DNA of 64,000 nucleotides from Bacteroidia bacterium (GTDB taxonomy: Bacteria > Bacteroidota > Bacteroidia > Cytophagales > JAAEPT01). The notes under the pieces are model-generated. The model ran no database searches and was not told the DNA's origin. It saw nothing but the letters and a program-made list of their open reading frames with translations. The position numbers and the translations under genes were made by a program. The stretch lies in contig JAUIJC010000004.1 in NCBI GenBank assembly GCA_030431525.1, forward strand, positions 1 through 64,000, in the 5' to 3' direction. Below, piece by piece: positions 15,006 through 22,921 of this stretch (the first letter of the stretch is position 1; each line of letters begins with the position of its first letter).

Positions 15006-16808
15006 TTATTTTGAGATGATTATTTTCTCAGAAAGTGTGCCGTTTGAAGTATCCATTTTTAGGACATAAATCCCGTTTTGAATGTCTGAAAGATTGATGG
15101 AACCGCTGTTCACATAACCTTCTTGGATAAGCTGGTTCTGAAGGTTGTAGAGCTGATACTGTCCATCAAAATTTTCTGAGAGGTAAACCTCGTTTTGGGC
15201 TGGGTTAGGATAGATGGAAAGGCTATTGTTCTCGGCCATTTCCTCACTAAACCCTGTGATTTCCTTGCCGTTGATGACGCCGACTGCATCCAAATCAAAC
15301 CCTCCGCTGGAGAAATCAGTGGCATACGGGTCGTTTACAATATTGCCCTTGGAATCATACGTAGCATAGGTTGGGTCGATGGTTCCCACAACATCCACAA
15401 TGCGTACATGCGTAATGTTTTGAACATCCAAACCAGGAGTTCCCGCAAGGTCTGCAAGGTCGAAAGGTGTTCCTTCCATACCTTTATACTTACCAGCAAG
15501 GTTGTGGAGATTGGTTGGTTCAAGGCTTCCGAATCCGCCAACCTGAACATCAGTAGGCGTCAAAGAAGCAGATGGGAAGCGGAAGAAGTTTTCGCCGTCA
15601 GAGCTGACTTCCACAAAGGCCAATTCCAAATAGGTGTCTGAAAAGCTGTTTTCGAAAACCGCAAAGTCATAGCCCTCACCGTCGAAGATGGCTCCGTCAA
15701 ACTCAAGAGTGGCAACACCGCCATCACCAAGGCTAACTACCACATTGTCCGCTTTGCCCATGGCGTCATCATCAACACCGTGAGAAGCAGAGCTGTCAGG
15801 TTGGGTTGCAATGTCGATTGGGCCTCGCTCCAAGGATACGAAGTTTGCCCAGCCCACAAACAAGTCAGATTCTGCGTTGATGGCTGTTGAACCTTCGTCG
15901 CCAGCTTTTGGGGCAAAGGTTGGGGAGGTGGCTTCTGGGATGGCTGGGTTTGGGTCTCCTTCTAATGGATTAGCATTGTAAGCACATCCAAACCAGCTAC
16001 CGTTTAAAATGGTGGTTGTCGCTCCAGCATTATAGGCCCAATCCGCAGAGCTAGTGCCTGAGAATGTAGAGAAGTAATTTGGGTTTGCTCCTAATCCTTC
16101 TTGGTCGCCGAAGATGATATCGTTTAAGAACTCTCCATTAAAGGTCACATCGAAGTCAGCATATTCTCTTGCCACAGCTTCCAAAAGGTCCCTACCTGTT
16201 TTGGTGCCATTGAATTTATAGCCAAACGCTTTGGCTGATTCGCCGTCTTTAAAGTCAACTACCAATACAGCCAAATTTTCACCATCGCCTACCCAATAGG
16301 AAATATCCTCATTGCTGAGGTCTTGCTCATTAAATGGCTTTGTGGCTACAGGAATGCCAGGATTTGGGTCTTCGGCAGGGTAGGGAATGTAGGAACATCC
16401 GAACCACTGACCGTTAGTCAAAGTCTCACTGATACCAGAATTGGAGGTCCAATCAGTTGAATTAGTGCCAGTGAAGGTGTTGAAATAATCAGGGTTTCCA
16501 GCTAAACCTTTTTGGTTCAAGTAGGAAATATCACCAAGGTATACTCCACCGAAAGTGAAAGTAACTTCGAAATTCGGGTAGTCATTGGCTACAGCCTCTA
16601 ACAACTCCTTACCAGTTGTGGAGCCGTCAAACTTATAACCAAAAGCCTTGGCGCTATGGCCATCCTTAAAGTCCACGACCAAAAGCGCAGAGTCGCTTCC
16701 CGTTCCCACCCAGTGTTCGACATCACCAAAGGTGAAGTCTTGGGCGTACACATTGTTGAGGCTTAGAACGCACAAGAGCGCCATTGCCAGTTTGTAGAAT
16801 TTGTTCAT
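15006..16808 (-). CDS. Secreted two-repeat T9SS protein in the B12 uptake operon
   Basis: 600 residues. A signal peptide (residues 1-22) is followed by two tandem repeats of about 125 residues (roughly 24-150 and 160-285), each with W-V-G-x-G near its start, V-V-D-F-K-D-G, A-K-A-F-G-Y-K-F, and a final W-F-G-C. Residues about 300-510 form a second domain found in bacterial cell-surface proteins, and the last 75 or so are a type IX secretion sorting domain (Y-P-N-P motif, then G-I-Y-V-L-K). It is the third gene after the riboswitch, 7 nt from the BtuG-like gene, so a role in B12 capture at the surface is likely. I do not recognise the repeat. Confidence 0.85.
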   Translation of the reverse strand: MNKFYKLAMALLCVLSLNNVYAQDFTFGDVEHWVGTGSDSALLVVDFKDGHSAKAFGYKFDGSTTGKELLEAVANDYPNFEVTFTFGGVYLGDISYLNQKGLAGNPDYFNTFTGTNSTDWTSNSGISETLTNGQWFGCSYIPYPAEDPNPGIPVATKPFNEQDLSNEDISYWVGDGENLAVLVVDFKDGESAKAFGYKFNGTKTGRDLLEAVAREYADFDVTFNGEFLNDIIFGDQEGLGANPNYFSTFSGTSSADWAYNAGATTTILNGSWFGCAYNANPLEGDPNPAIPEATSPTFAPKAGDEGSTAINAESDLFVGWANFVSLERGPIDIATQPDSSASHGVDDDAMGKADNVVVSLGDGGVATLEFDGAIFDGEGYDFAVFENSFSDTYLELAFVEVSSDGENFFRFPSASLTPTDVQVGGFGSLEPTNLHNLAGKYKGMEGTPFDLADLAGTPGLDVQNITHVRIVDVVGTIDPTYATYDSKGNIVNDPYATDFSSGGFDLDAVGVINGKEITGFSEEMAENNSLSIYPNPAQNEVYLSENFDGQYQLYNLQNQLIQEGYVNSGSINLSDIQNGIYVLKMDTSNGTLSEKIIISK

Positions 16809-16815
16809 AAGTCAA

Positions 16816-17925
16816 TTAGGGGTTTAAAGTTGATGAAGTAAAAGCGAAGTCGCGAGGCAGAATGCTTGTCGCAAGAGAAAGTTTTTCGTTGCCCTTTTGG
16901 TCAAAGACCTTGATGGAGCCAATGGCCGTGTAGCTTGGCGTGGTGGCCAAGAACAGTTCAGAGGTTTGGGGATGGACAGCCAGCCCATACAGAATGTCAT
17001 TGCTCAACGCAGGAACTAAATCATCAGCAATCAGTTGGTCTGTTTTGGTGCTGTAACTGCCGATGGTTCCCTTGCCTGTGTTGGCGTTGGTCAGGGTCAT
17101 GAAGAGGGTATCCCGATGCATCCAAAGAGTGTTGGCCTTGATTTCTGGGATGCTTACGAGTTCGTCCGAATAGCTGTCAATTTTTTGGAGCAATGGCGTG
17201 ATGTCCTTGTGGTTTCCTCGCGAAGCGACATAAACGTTCCCATTGTCATCGGCGACCACATTGTTTGGGTTGATGCGGACAGGAATGCGTTTGATTTCCT
17301 CAAGGGTTTCAAGGCTGATGACCGAAACGGTGGTGTCGTAATTGGGAAAGTCCAGCCCACCAGAGTTGGCTACATAGAGTTTCCCATTTTGAACGGTCAG
17401 TCCCTCGGGGTTTCGTCCCACTTTGATGTATTGCTCGATGCTCAGGCTTGCCGTGTCCAAGACTGCCACATTGCCATCGAACAGGCTGATAAAGGCCTTG
17501 TTTTCATGGAAGGCAATTTGCCTTGGTTGCCGTGCCACATTGCCATCAAAAAGGGGAATGCTCTTAAGGGATTCCAAGGTTTCCAAATCCAAGATTTCCA
17601 GTACACTTGAGCTGTTGACAAGGATATAGGCCTTGTGGCCATAGATTTCCAAGTCGTTGCCCACATCGCCAAGCTTCCGTCCATTAATGGTTTCAAACAC
17701 TTTGTTTTGGACCGTTGCGCTGTCCAAGTCAATGACTGAAAACGAAGCATTGTTTTGTCCCCAAAGGCCTTCGTTTAGGATAAGAACCCTGTTTTGTGCT
17801 TCCGTGGTTTCCACCTGAGGCTTTTCCTCTGGTGGTTTCACGCAGGCCACAAACAGGAACAATGGAATTACCTTCGTCCATATTGACCAAAAAAGGCGGG
17901 CGCTATGTTTTCGGGAGGTCATCAT
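16816..17925 (-). CDS. btuG: BtuG-like surface beta-propeller lipoprotein
   Basis: 369 residues. The N-terminus is a lipoprotein signal with the lipobox cysteine at about residue 28 (F-V-A-C). The rest is a YncE-like seven-bladed beta-propeller with repeated V-L-D-x-A-S-L and V-I-S-L-E-T-L-E segments and the family opening L-I-L-N-E-G-L-W-G. In Bacteroides, homologous DUF5074-type propellers (BtuG) bind B12 very tightly and cap BtuB. Its ATG lies directly after the receptor stop codon. Cobalamin binding is inferred from family and operon. Confidence 0.85.
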   Translation of the reverse strand: MMTSRKHSARLFWSIWTKVIPLFLFVACVKPPEEKPQVETTEAQNRVLILNEGLWGQNNASFSVIDLDSATVQNKVFETINGRKLGDVGNDLEIYGHKAYILVNSSSVLEILDLETLESLKSIPLFDGNVARQPRQIAFHENKAFISLFDGNVAVLDTASLSIEQYIKVGRNPEGLTVQNGKLYVANSGGLDFPNYDTTVSVISLETLEEIKRIPVRINPNNVVADDNGNVYVASRGNHKDITPLLQKIDSYSDELVSIPEIKANTLWMHRDTLFMTLTNANTGKGTIGSYSTKTDQLIADDLVPALSNDILYGLAVHPQTSELFLATTPSYTAIGSIKVFDQKGNEKLSLATSILPRDFAFTSSTLNP

Positions 17926-19938
17926 TTAGTAATTCCATTGAATGCCAAGGCGCCAGTTTCTTCCAGGCATCGGGAAGCCTTTTACCACTTGGTATTGTTG
18001 GTTAAAACAATTGTTCAGCTCCGCCCTAAAGGTCATTTTCCCTTGTTTCAAAGGCAGTTTGTATGAGAAATTGATATCCTGTGTTCCCCAAGCTGGGATG
18101 ACATTTTCCGCCAAATTTTCAGGAAGGGCATAAGAGAATCCTGCGTAGAGGCCGTTCCAGTTGAAAGCCCAACGTTTTCCTTCGAAACCAAGGCCATAAG
18201 CCACTGTTTCGTGTGGGGTGTATGAAATCTGATGTCCGTAGAAAGGGGAGTTGGGGTCAGTCCTGTCCAAGGCATTTTGTAGGGTGTAGGAGAAATGCAG
18301 GCTTGGCGTAATTTTCTTGATAGGCTTTAGGCTCGCTTTGGCGAAGAGTTCCAATCCGTTGGTCACCACTTTACCCAAGTTTTGAACGGACCAGATAAAG
18401 AGGTCTTGGGTGGGAATGGCGATGATTTTATCGCGAATGCGGTAGTGGAAAGCATCGGCTTGGAGCTGTAGGGTTTCCAAAATGCCCCAATCTTCCTTGG
18501 CATAGGCGATCCCAGCGCTGAACTGTCGGGCGAGTTCGGGTTTCAGATTTGTGTTGCCCACCCTGATGTAATAGAGGTCATTAAAAGTTGGTAGGCGGTA
18601 GGCCTCTTTGTAGGCGATGCGAAGTCGGAGCTCTTTTCCCCAAAACGGTTTATAGCCAAAGGCCAAAGTAGGGGTGAGGCGGTATTTTTCGGGAGCGCTT
18701 GCGTCGGATGCTGTGGATTCCGTGATGTAGTTGGAAAGCAGACTTCCTTCCAAGCGAAATTTGTGGAGCTTGCCAATAAACCCAAGGCTTCCAAGTAGGT
18801 TATGCCGAACGGGCTGAGGGAAATTGGTTTGATTCCCCCAAAGAGTATTTACAAAGTAATCCACCGCCCCAAAAGTGGTCAGGTGCTTGGAGTGGCGCTT
18901 GCTCAATCCTGTGGAAACATAATATTCCCATTGTTGGAAACGGTCGTCAAGACCTCCCGTAGTATTCAAAAAGTCGGGGTCCACATAACGGGTGTAAGCT
19001 GAGCTGACTTTCGTCACGGACAACAAACTCCAATTTTTTTTGAGCTGTTTGGTGAATTTCAGTTGCCCGAAAAAGTCTCGGTTCCAAAGGCGTTGAGCGC
19101 TGTGCTCATTGTACAAAATCACTACACCAGGCAGACCTCGCTCAGCGTCATAGTAGTAGATTTTTGCTCTGAGTTGAGTCGAATCATTGAAGTCAATGCC
19201 ATAGTCGCCTTCAATTCTGAACCAGCTGATATCACTGTTTTTTCGGTTGACTTCTGATTGGTGGTTGCCGTTTTCAAGCAGGAAGGGATATTCGCCATTG
19301 GCGTGAGAAATGTTGCCATTAATCCCCCAAAAGCTTCTTTTGCCCTGTTTTTTTACAAAGCCCAGTCCGCCTTCAACTTGACCAAAAGAACCCGTTTGTA
19401 GGCGGGCGTTAAGGTTTAATGGTTGCGTTGGAGCAGTTGAGTTTGCAGAAACCAAATTGACGCTACCAGCATAGGCCAATGAACGCGCGGTTTGCGGTGG
19501 AGAAAAGTAGTGCTGATTATGGATTTCAACGGCTTGGAGGTTGTCCAAACCGAAACGTCCAAGGTCGATTTGTCCGCTTTGGATATCAGGCACGGCAATG
19601 CCGTCCACCATCACGCCTGTGTGGTTGGCGCCAAGGCTCCGCAGAGAAACGGTTTTGAGTCCACCGAGCCCTCCGTAGTCTTTAACTGTAACTCCAGGCA
19701 AGGATTTTACAGCCTCGGCCACGTTTTTTGCGTTGGACTTATTAAGGTCCTTTGCCTCAAGGGTGTGAACCGTGGTGAGGGTTTGTGTTGTCTCCAATCT
19801 TGGAGCGGTGCTATCGCCTAATGAAATGACCGTTTCCCCCAATTTATAGGAAAGCGTGTCAGTTTGCGATTGAGCAATTGCTCCCTGAATCAGGAAACAA
19901 CAGACAGTGAGAAATGATATGGGAATTAACCGAAGCAA
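17926..19938 (-). CDS. btuB: BtuB-like TonB-dependent cobalamin receptor
   Basis: 670 residues: signal peptide ending near A-I-A-Q (residue 23), a plug domain (about 55-165, with S-L-R-S-L-G-A-N-H-T-G-V-M-V-D-G), and a 22-strand type barrel closing with an aromatic N-W-R-L-G-I-Q-W-N-Y end. The only start that keeps the signal peptide is a TTG at 19936-19938, lying in a hairpin. The riboswitch upstream identifies the substrate as a cobalamin. Shorter than SusC-type receptors, which fits BtuB. Confidence 0.9.
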   Translation of the reverse strand: MLRLIPISFLTVCCFLIQGAIAQSQTDTLSYKLGETVISLGDSTAPRLETTQTLTTVHTLEAKDLNKSNAKNVAEAVKSLPGVTVKDYGGLGGLKTVSLRSLGANHTGVMVDGIAVPDIQSGQIDLGRFGLDNLQAVEIHNQHYFSPPQTARSLAYAGSVNLVSANSTAPTQPLNLNARLQTGSFGQVEGGLGFVKKQGKRSFWGINGNISHANGEYPFLLENGNHQSEVNRKNSDISWFRIEGDYGIDFNDSTQLRAKIYYYDAERGLPGVVILYNEHSAQRLWNRDFFGQLKFTKQLKKNWSLLSVTKVSSAYTRYVDPDFLNTTGGLDDRFQQWEYYVSTGLSKRHSKHLTTFGAVDYFVNTLWGNQTNFPQPVRHNLLGSLGFIGKLHKFRLEGSLLSNYITESTASDASAPEKYRLTPTLAFGYKPFWGKELRLRIAYKEAYRLPTFNDLYYIRVGNTNLKPELARQFSAGIAYAKEDWGILETLQLQADAFHYRIRDKIIAIPTQDLFIWSVQNLGKVVTNGLELFAKASLKPIKKITPSLHFSYTLQNALDRTDPNSPFYGHQISYTPHETVAYGLGFEGKRWAFNWNGLYAGFSYALPENLAENVIPAWGTQDINFSYKLPLKQGKMTFRAELNNCFNQQYQVVKGFPMPGRNWRLGIQWNY

Positions 19939-19961
19939 ATGCGCTTGTATAGTGCTTCGGT
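19929..19961 (-). promoter_or_regulatory. Hairpin sequestering the btuB start codon
   Basis: A perfect 9-bp stem pairs 19929-19937 with 19953-19961. Two of the three bases of the TTG start codon (19936-19938) lie in the stem. A segment between aptamer and gene, 20058-20066, could pair with the 5' arm of this hairpin and free the start codon, so it is a candidate for the translational switch of the riboswitch. Confidence 0.55.
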
Positions 19962-20079
19962 AGAAAAATCAGAGGGATTAGCCAACAGAGAAGCTACGGA
20001 AGGGAATCCTTCCAATAATTTCGTTTTACTGTTGACTGAAAACCTGCGAGCTTTTTCACCGAAAGCTTTGAATGAAGGT

Positions 20080-20300
20080 TGGAAACTGGCAGGTCTTCTG
20101 GCTTACCTTACTTCCGTCGCCTTCCCACCTCATTAATTGGGCAGTGGCATGATGACTGGAAGAAAAGAACTTGAGAGTGAATCTTAGACTAAGCAAATTG
20201 CTAATGTCTAAAATCTAATGTCTAAAGTCTTTTACAGGCTTACAGCTACGGGAATAGCTCCGGAATTGCACCGGATTCCCTTTTAAGGCAAAGGTCCTAC
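20080..20300 (-). promoter_or_regulatory. Cobalamin riboswitch
   Basis: On the minus strand the conserved elements appear in order: G-G-A-A-T-C-C-G-G-T-G-C with the following CCGGAGCT (20250-20285), a CCCGTAGCTGTAA-type segment, GCCACTG and TGGGAAGGCGACGG (about 20115-20150), and the B12 box GCCAGAAGACCTGCC (20087-20103). The peripheral region between the CTGTAA segment and GCCACTG is long and contains an interspersed repeat. It controls the btuB-btuG-T9SS operon, where cobalamin binding would turn expression down. Confidence 0.95.
20182..20231. repeat. TCTAATGTC-type repeat inside the riboswitch
   Basis: Contains CTTAGAC, CTAATGTCTAA and CTAATGTCTAAAG units of the family seen at four other intergenic sites, placed in the variable peripheral part of the cobalamin riboswitch rather than in its conserved core. 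Confidence 0.75.
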
Positions 20301-20386
20301 AGAGATGAAGCAATCAAGTGCCTAAGAATTAGGCTGTTTGCTTTGTTTAGTGAGTAGGGATGGACTTTGCCACCAAATTTCAGGTG

Positions 20387-20417
20387 CAAAGTTAAGGTGA
20401 AATTCCTTAGTGACAAA
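20387..20417 (-). promoter_or_regulatory. Promoter of the B12 uptake operon
   Basis: On the minus strand, TTTG (20414-20417), 19 nt, then TAACTTTG (20387-20394): an exact match to the Bacteroidota TTTG-N19-TAnnTTTG promoter. Transcription would start about 80-90 nt before the aptamer. Confidence 0.85.
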
Positions 20418-20427
20418 ATAGAAGTAT

Positions 20428-21399
20428 ATGCAAGGCTATGTAGTCTATCTATTGTTTGCCCTTGGGTTTGCGTTGCTTGTCAAGGGAGCTGATTTTTTGG
20501 TGGAGGGGGCATCCTCTATCGCCAAAAGATTTAATGTTCCCGACATCGTTGTGGGCTTGACGATTGTGTCCTTTGGAACATCAATGCCCGAATTGGTGGT
20601 GAACTTGATGGCGAGTTTTAACCCCGTGGAGGGAAGTGAGGGCATTGCTTTGGGTAATGTTATCGGGAGTAACATTGCCAACATCCTGTTGATTTTGGGG
20701 ATATCAGCCTGCATTTTTCCGCTTCCCATTCAGCGAAGCACGGCATTGACTGAGATTCCCTTTTCCATTTCGGCAACGTTGTTAGTAGGCTTCTTGGCGA
20801 ACATGGAATTGTTTGAAGGACAAGCCCGTGAATTGAGTCATTGGGATGGTTTGGGATTACTGCTCTACTTTGGTTTGTTCATTATTTATGTCATAAAAAT
20901 TGTCAGGGAAGAGCCTGAAACCGTTGATCCCATCGTGGTGATGCCTCCCTGGCGATCCATGCTTTATGTGGTGCTGGGGATGTTTGGGCTGTATTTTGGC
21001 GGTAAGTGGGTGGTGCAAGGAGCGATTGAGATTGCCTTGGATTTTGGGATGTCTCAGAAAATGGTGGGTTTAACCGTGGTAGCCATTGGAACCTCACTGC
21101 CCGAGTTGGCGGCATCAGCCATGGCAGCTTATAAACGGAAAACAGATATCGCTGTTGGCAACGTGGTGGGTTCAAACATTTTTAACCTGTTGTGGATTCT
21201 GGGAGTTAGTGCTTCGATTAAACCACTTCCTGTTGATTTGTCCTTCAATCAGGATATGCTAATTCTGCTGGTGACCAGTTTGCTTCTTTTGATGTGGTTA
21301 GACTTAAAACGTGGTGATAAATCACTGGGAATGAAAACAGGGGTTAGTTTTCTGTTGCTTTATGGCGCATATTTGACTTTTGTGGTGATAAGAGGTTGA
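20428..21399 (+). CDS. Na+/Ca2+ exchanger family antiporter (CaCA, YrbG type)
   Basis: 323 residues with about ten membrane helices arranged as two inverted halves. Each half has the ion-binding alpha repeat: G-T-S-M-P-E-L with G-N-V-I-G-S-N-I in the first, and G-T-S-L-P-E-L with G-N-V-V-G-S-N-I-F-N in the second. Members exchange Ca2+ for Na+ or H+ at the inner membrane; the exact ions cannot be read from sequence. It starts with ATG 11 nt after the divergent B12 promoter region and is followed by Uma2. Confidence 0.92.
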   Translation: MQGYVVYLLFALGFALLVKGADFLVEGASSIAKRFNVPDIVVGLTIVSFGTSMPELVVNLMASFNPVEGSEGIALGNVIGSNIANILLILGISACIFPLPIQRSTALTEIPFSISATLLVGFLANMELFEGQARELSHWDGLGLLLYFGLFIIYVIKIVREEPETVDPIVVMPPWRSMLYVVLGMFGLYFGGKWVVQGAIEIALDFGMSQKMVGLTVVAIGTSLPELAASAMAAYKRKTDIAVGNVVGSNIFNLLWILGVSASIKPLPVDLSFNQDMLILLVTSLLLLMWLDLKRGDKSLGMKTGVSFLLLYGAYLTFVVIRG

Positions 21400-21467
21400 G
21401 GATAGAGTACTTTCTCAAATCCATAATTTCCTGACCTAAATCAAGGGCGGGTGTTTCTTAATAGGCT

Positions 21468-22070
21468 ATGGGAGAACCAAAATATTCAGGAGTATTCTCA
21501 ATAGATGAGTATCTCGAGCTTTCAGAAAAGGAAGATGTCAAGTTGGAGTATGTGGATGGGGAGGTTTATGGCATGGCTGGTGGGACTTATGAGCATGGTC
21601 TAATTGCAAAAAACCTCTTGGTCAGTTTGACCAATGCCTTAAAAAAAGCTGGTAAATCTTGTACTGCCTTGGGGAGTGATGTTCGCTTGGCTATGGAGGA
21701 GCGGAATACTTTTGCCTTCCCTGATGCCTTTGTGTTGTGTGGGAAACCTGAGTTTAGTGAAAAGGTCAAGGATGCAGTGAAAAATCCAGTTGTGATTTTT
21801 GAAATTTTGTCTCCTTCAACCGAACGCTATGACAAGACCAAGAAGTTTTCTCGATACCGTTCATTGAATTCATTTCAAGAGTTTGTGTTGATAGACCCTT
21901 TGGATGCATTTGCCAATGTGTATTTCCGAAAAGGGGAAAATAATTGGGAAATCAATAGCCCTGATTCACTGGATAGTGAGTTACATCTACAGTCTATTGA
22001 TATCAAGATTTCAATGGCTGAAATCTATGAAGGTGTTGAGTTTAAAGATGTAAAGGGCTGGAATGAGTAA
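21468..22070 (+). CDS. Uma2 family endonuclease-like protein
   Basis: 200 residues of the Uma2/DUF820 family of PD-(D/E)xK restriction-like folds. Visible are L-E-Y-V-D-G-E-V-Y (residues about 26-34), D-V-R-L-A near 68, the F-P-D-A-F-V core and the V-I-F-E-I-L-S-P-S-T-E motif with E and S-P-S-T after the second core strand. The biological role of the family is unsettled; many copies are common in Bacteroidota and Cyanobacteria. The epimerase-like gene overlaps its end by 8 nt. Confidence 0.88.
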   Translation: MGEPKYSGVFSIDEYLELSEKEDVKLEYVDGEVYGMAGGTYEHGLIAKNLLVSLTNALKKAGKSCTALGSDVRLAMEERNTFAFPDAFVLCGKPEFSEKVKDAVKNPVVIFEILSPSTERYDKTKKFSRYRSLNSFQEFVLIDPLDAFANVYFRKGENNWEINSPDSLDSELHLQSIDIKISMAEIYEGVEFKDVKGWNE

Positions 22071-22863
22071 GTGTATTTCAATTCTCGGCTGTGGGTGGTT
22101 AGGCCTTCCATTGGCCGAGTTTTTATTGGCGAAAGGCTTTCAAGTAAAAGGGGCTACGACCAGTGAGGAAAAACTTGAAGTTTTAAAGGATGCAGGCATA
22201 AGCCCATTTCAAATACAGGTTTCTCCAGAGGGGATAAAAGGTGAGGGGGTGGATGATTTTTTCTCTTCAGAGATTCTGTTCGTGAATTTTCCGCCAAAGC
22301 GAATTCCCAACATTGAAGAGGTTTATACCAAACAAATGGAACAAGTTCTTTCTCGATTTACAGGGAAACAGGTTCTGTTTGTGAGTTCAACCTCAGTTTA
22401 CCCAAGTTTGAATCGAGAAATTCAGGAGGAAGATTTGGAGCCTGAAAAACCTTCAGGAAAAGCCTTGAAAGTGGCTGAACGCTTGATTGAAAACGCTCAG
22501 TTTTCTTCAACAATTCTAAGGGCGGCGGGACTTGTTGGCTATGATCGAATGCCAGGCCGTTTTTTGGCAGGAAAAAAGGAATTGAAAAACGGTGATGCCC
22601 CAGTTAATCTTGTTCACAGAGATGACTGTTTAGGTGTGATTTGGGAAATCATTAACCAGGAAAAATGGGGCGAGGTTTACAACCTTTGCTGTGATGAGCA
22701 TCCCACTAGAAAGGATTTCTATGTGGCTGAGGCGAAGAAAGCCGGTTTGGAAGAACCCCGTTTTAAGGACGAGCCATTAGAGTCCTATAAGATTATTGGG
22801 AATTCGAAGTTGAAAAGGGATTTGGGTTACTCGTTTAAGTATCCAGACCCAAAGCGATTTTAA
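22063..22863 (+). CDS. NAD(P)-binding epimerase/dehydratase-like protein (YeeZ type)
   Basis: 266 residues of the atypical SDR family. The dinucleotide loop at the N-terminus is I-L-G-C-G-W-L-G-L-P; V-S-S-T-S-V-Y-P marks the active-site strand and R-A-A-G-L-V-G-Y-D the substrate side. The G-C-G-W-L-G opening is typical of YeeZ-like proteins, whose substrate is unknown. Starts inside the Uma2 gene end, so the two are probably co-transcribed. Confidence 0.88.
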   Translation: MSKCISILGCGWLGLPLAEFLLAKGFQVKGATTSEEKLEVLKDAGISPFQIQVSPEGIKGEGVDDFFSSEILFVNFPPKRIPNIEEVYTKQMEQVLSRFTGKQVLFVSSTSVYPSLNREIQEEDLEPEKPSGKALKVAERLIENAQFSSTILRAAGLVGYDRMPGRFLAGKKELKNGDAPVNLVHRDDCLGVIWEIINQEKWGEVYNLCCDEHPTRKDFYVAEAKKAGLEEPRFKDEPLESYKIIGNSKLKRDLGYSFKYPDPKRF

Positions 22864-22877
22864 AATTGGCTTTACAG

Positions 22878-22919
22878 TAAAACAGCGCTGATGATAAGTG
22901 AATCATTAGCGCTGTTTTA
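22878..22919. terminator. Bidirectional terminator between convergent genes
   Basis: A 12-bp perfect stem (22878-22889 with 22908-22919) between the convergent epimerase-like and aminotransferase genes, with T- and A-rich flanks. Confidence 0.85.
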
Positions 22920-22921
22920 TT

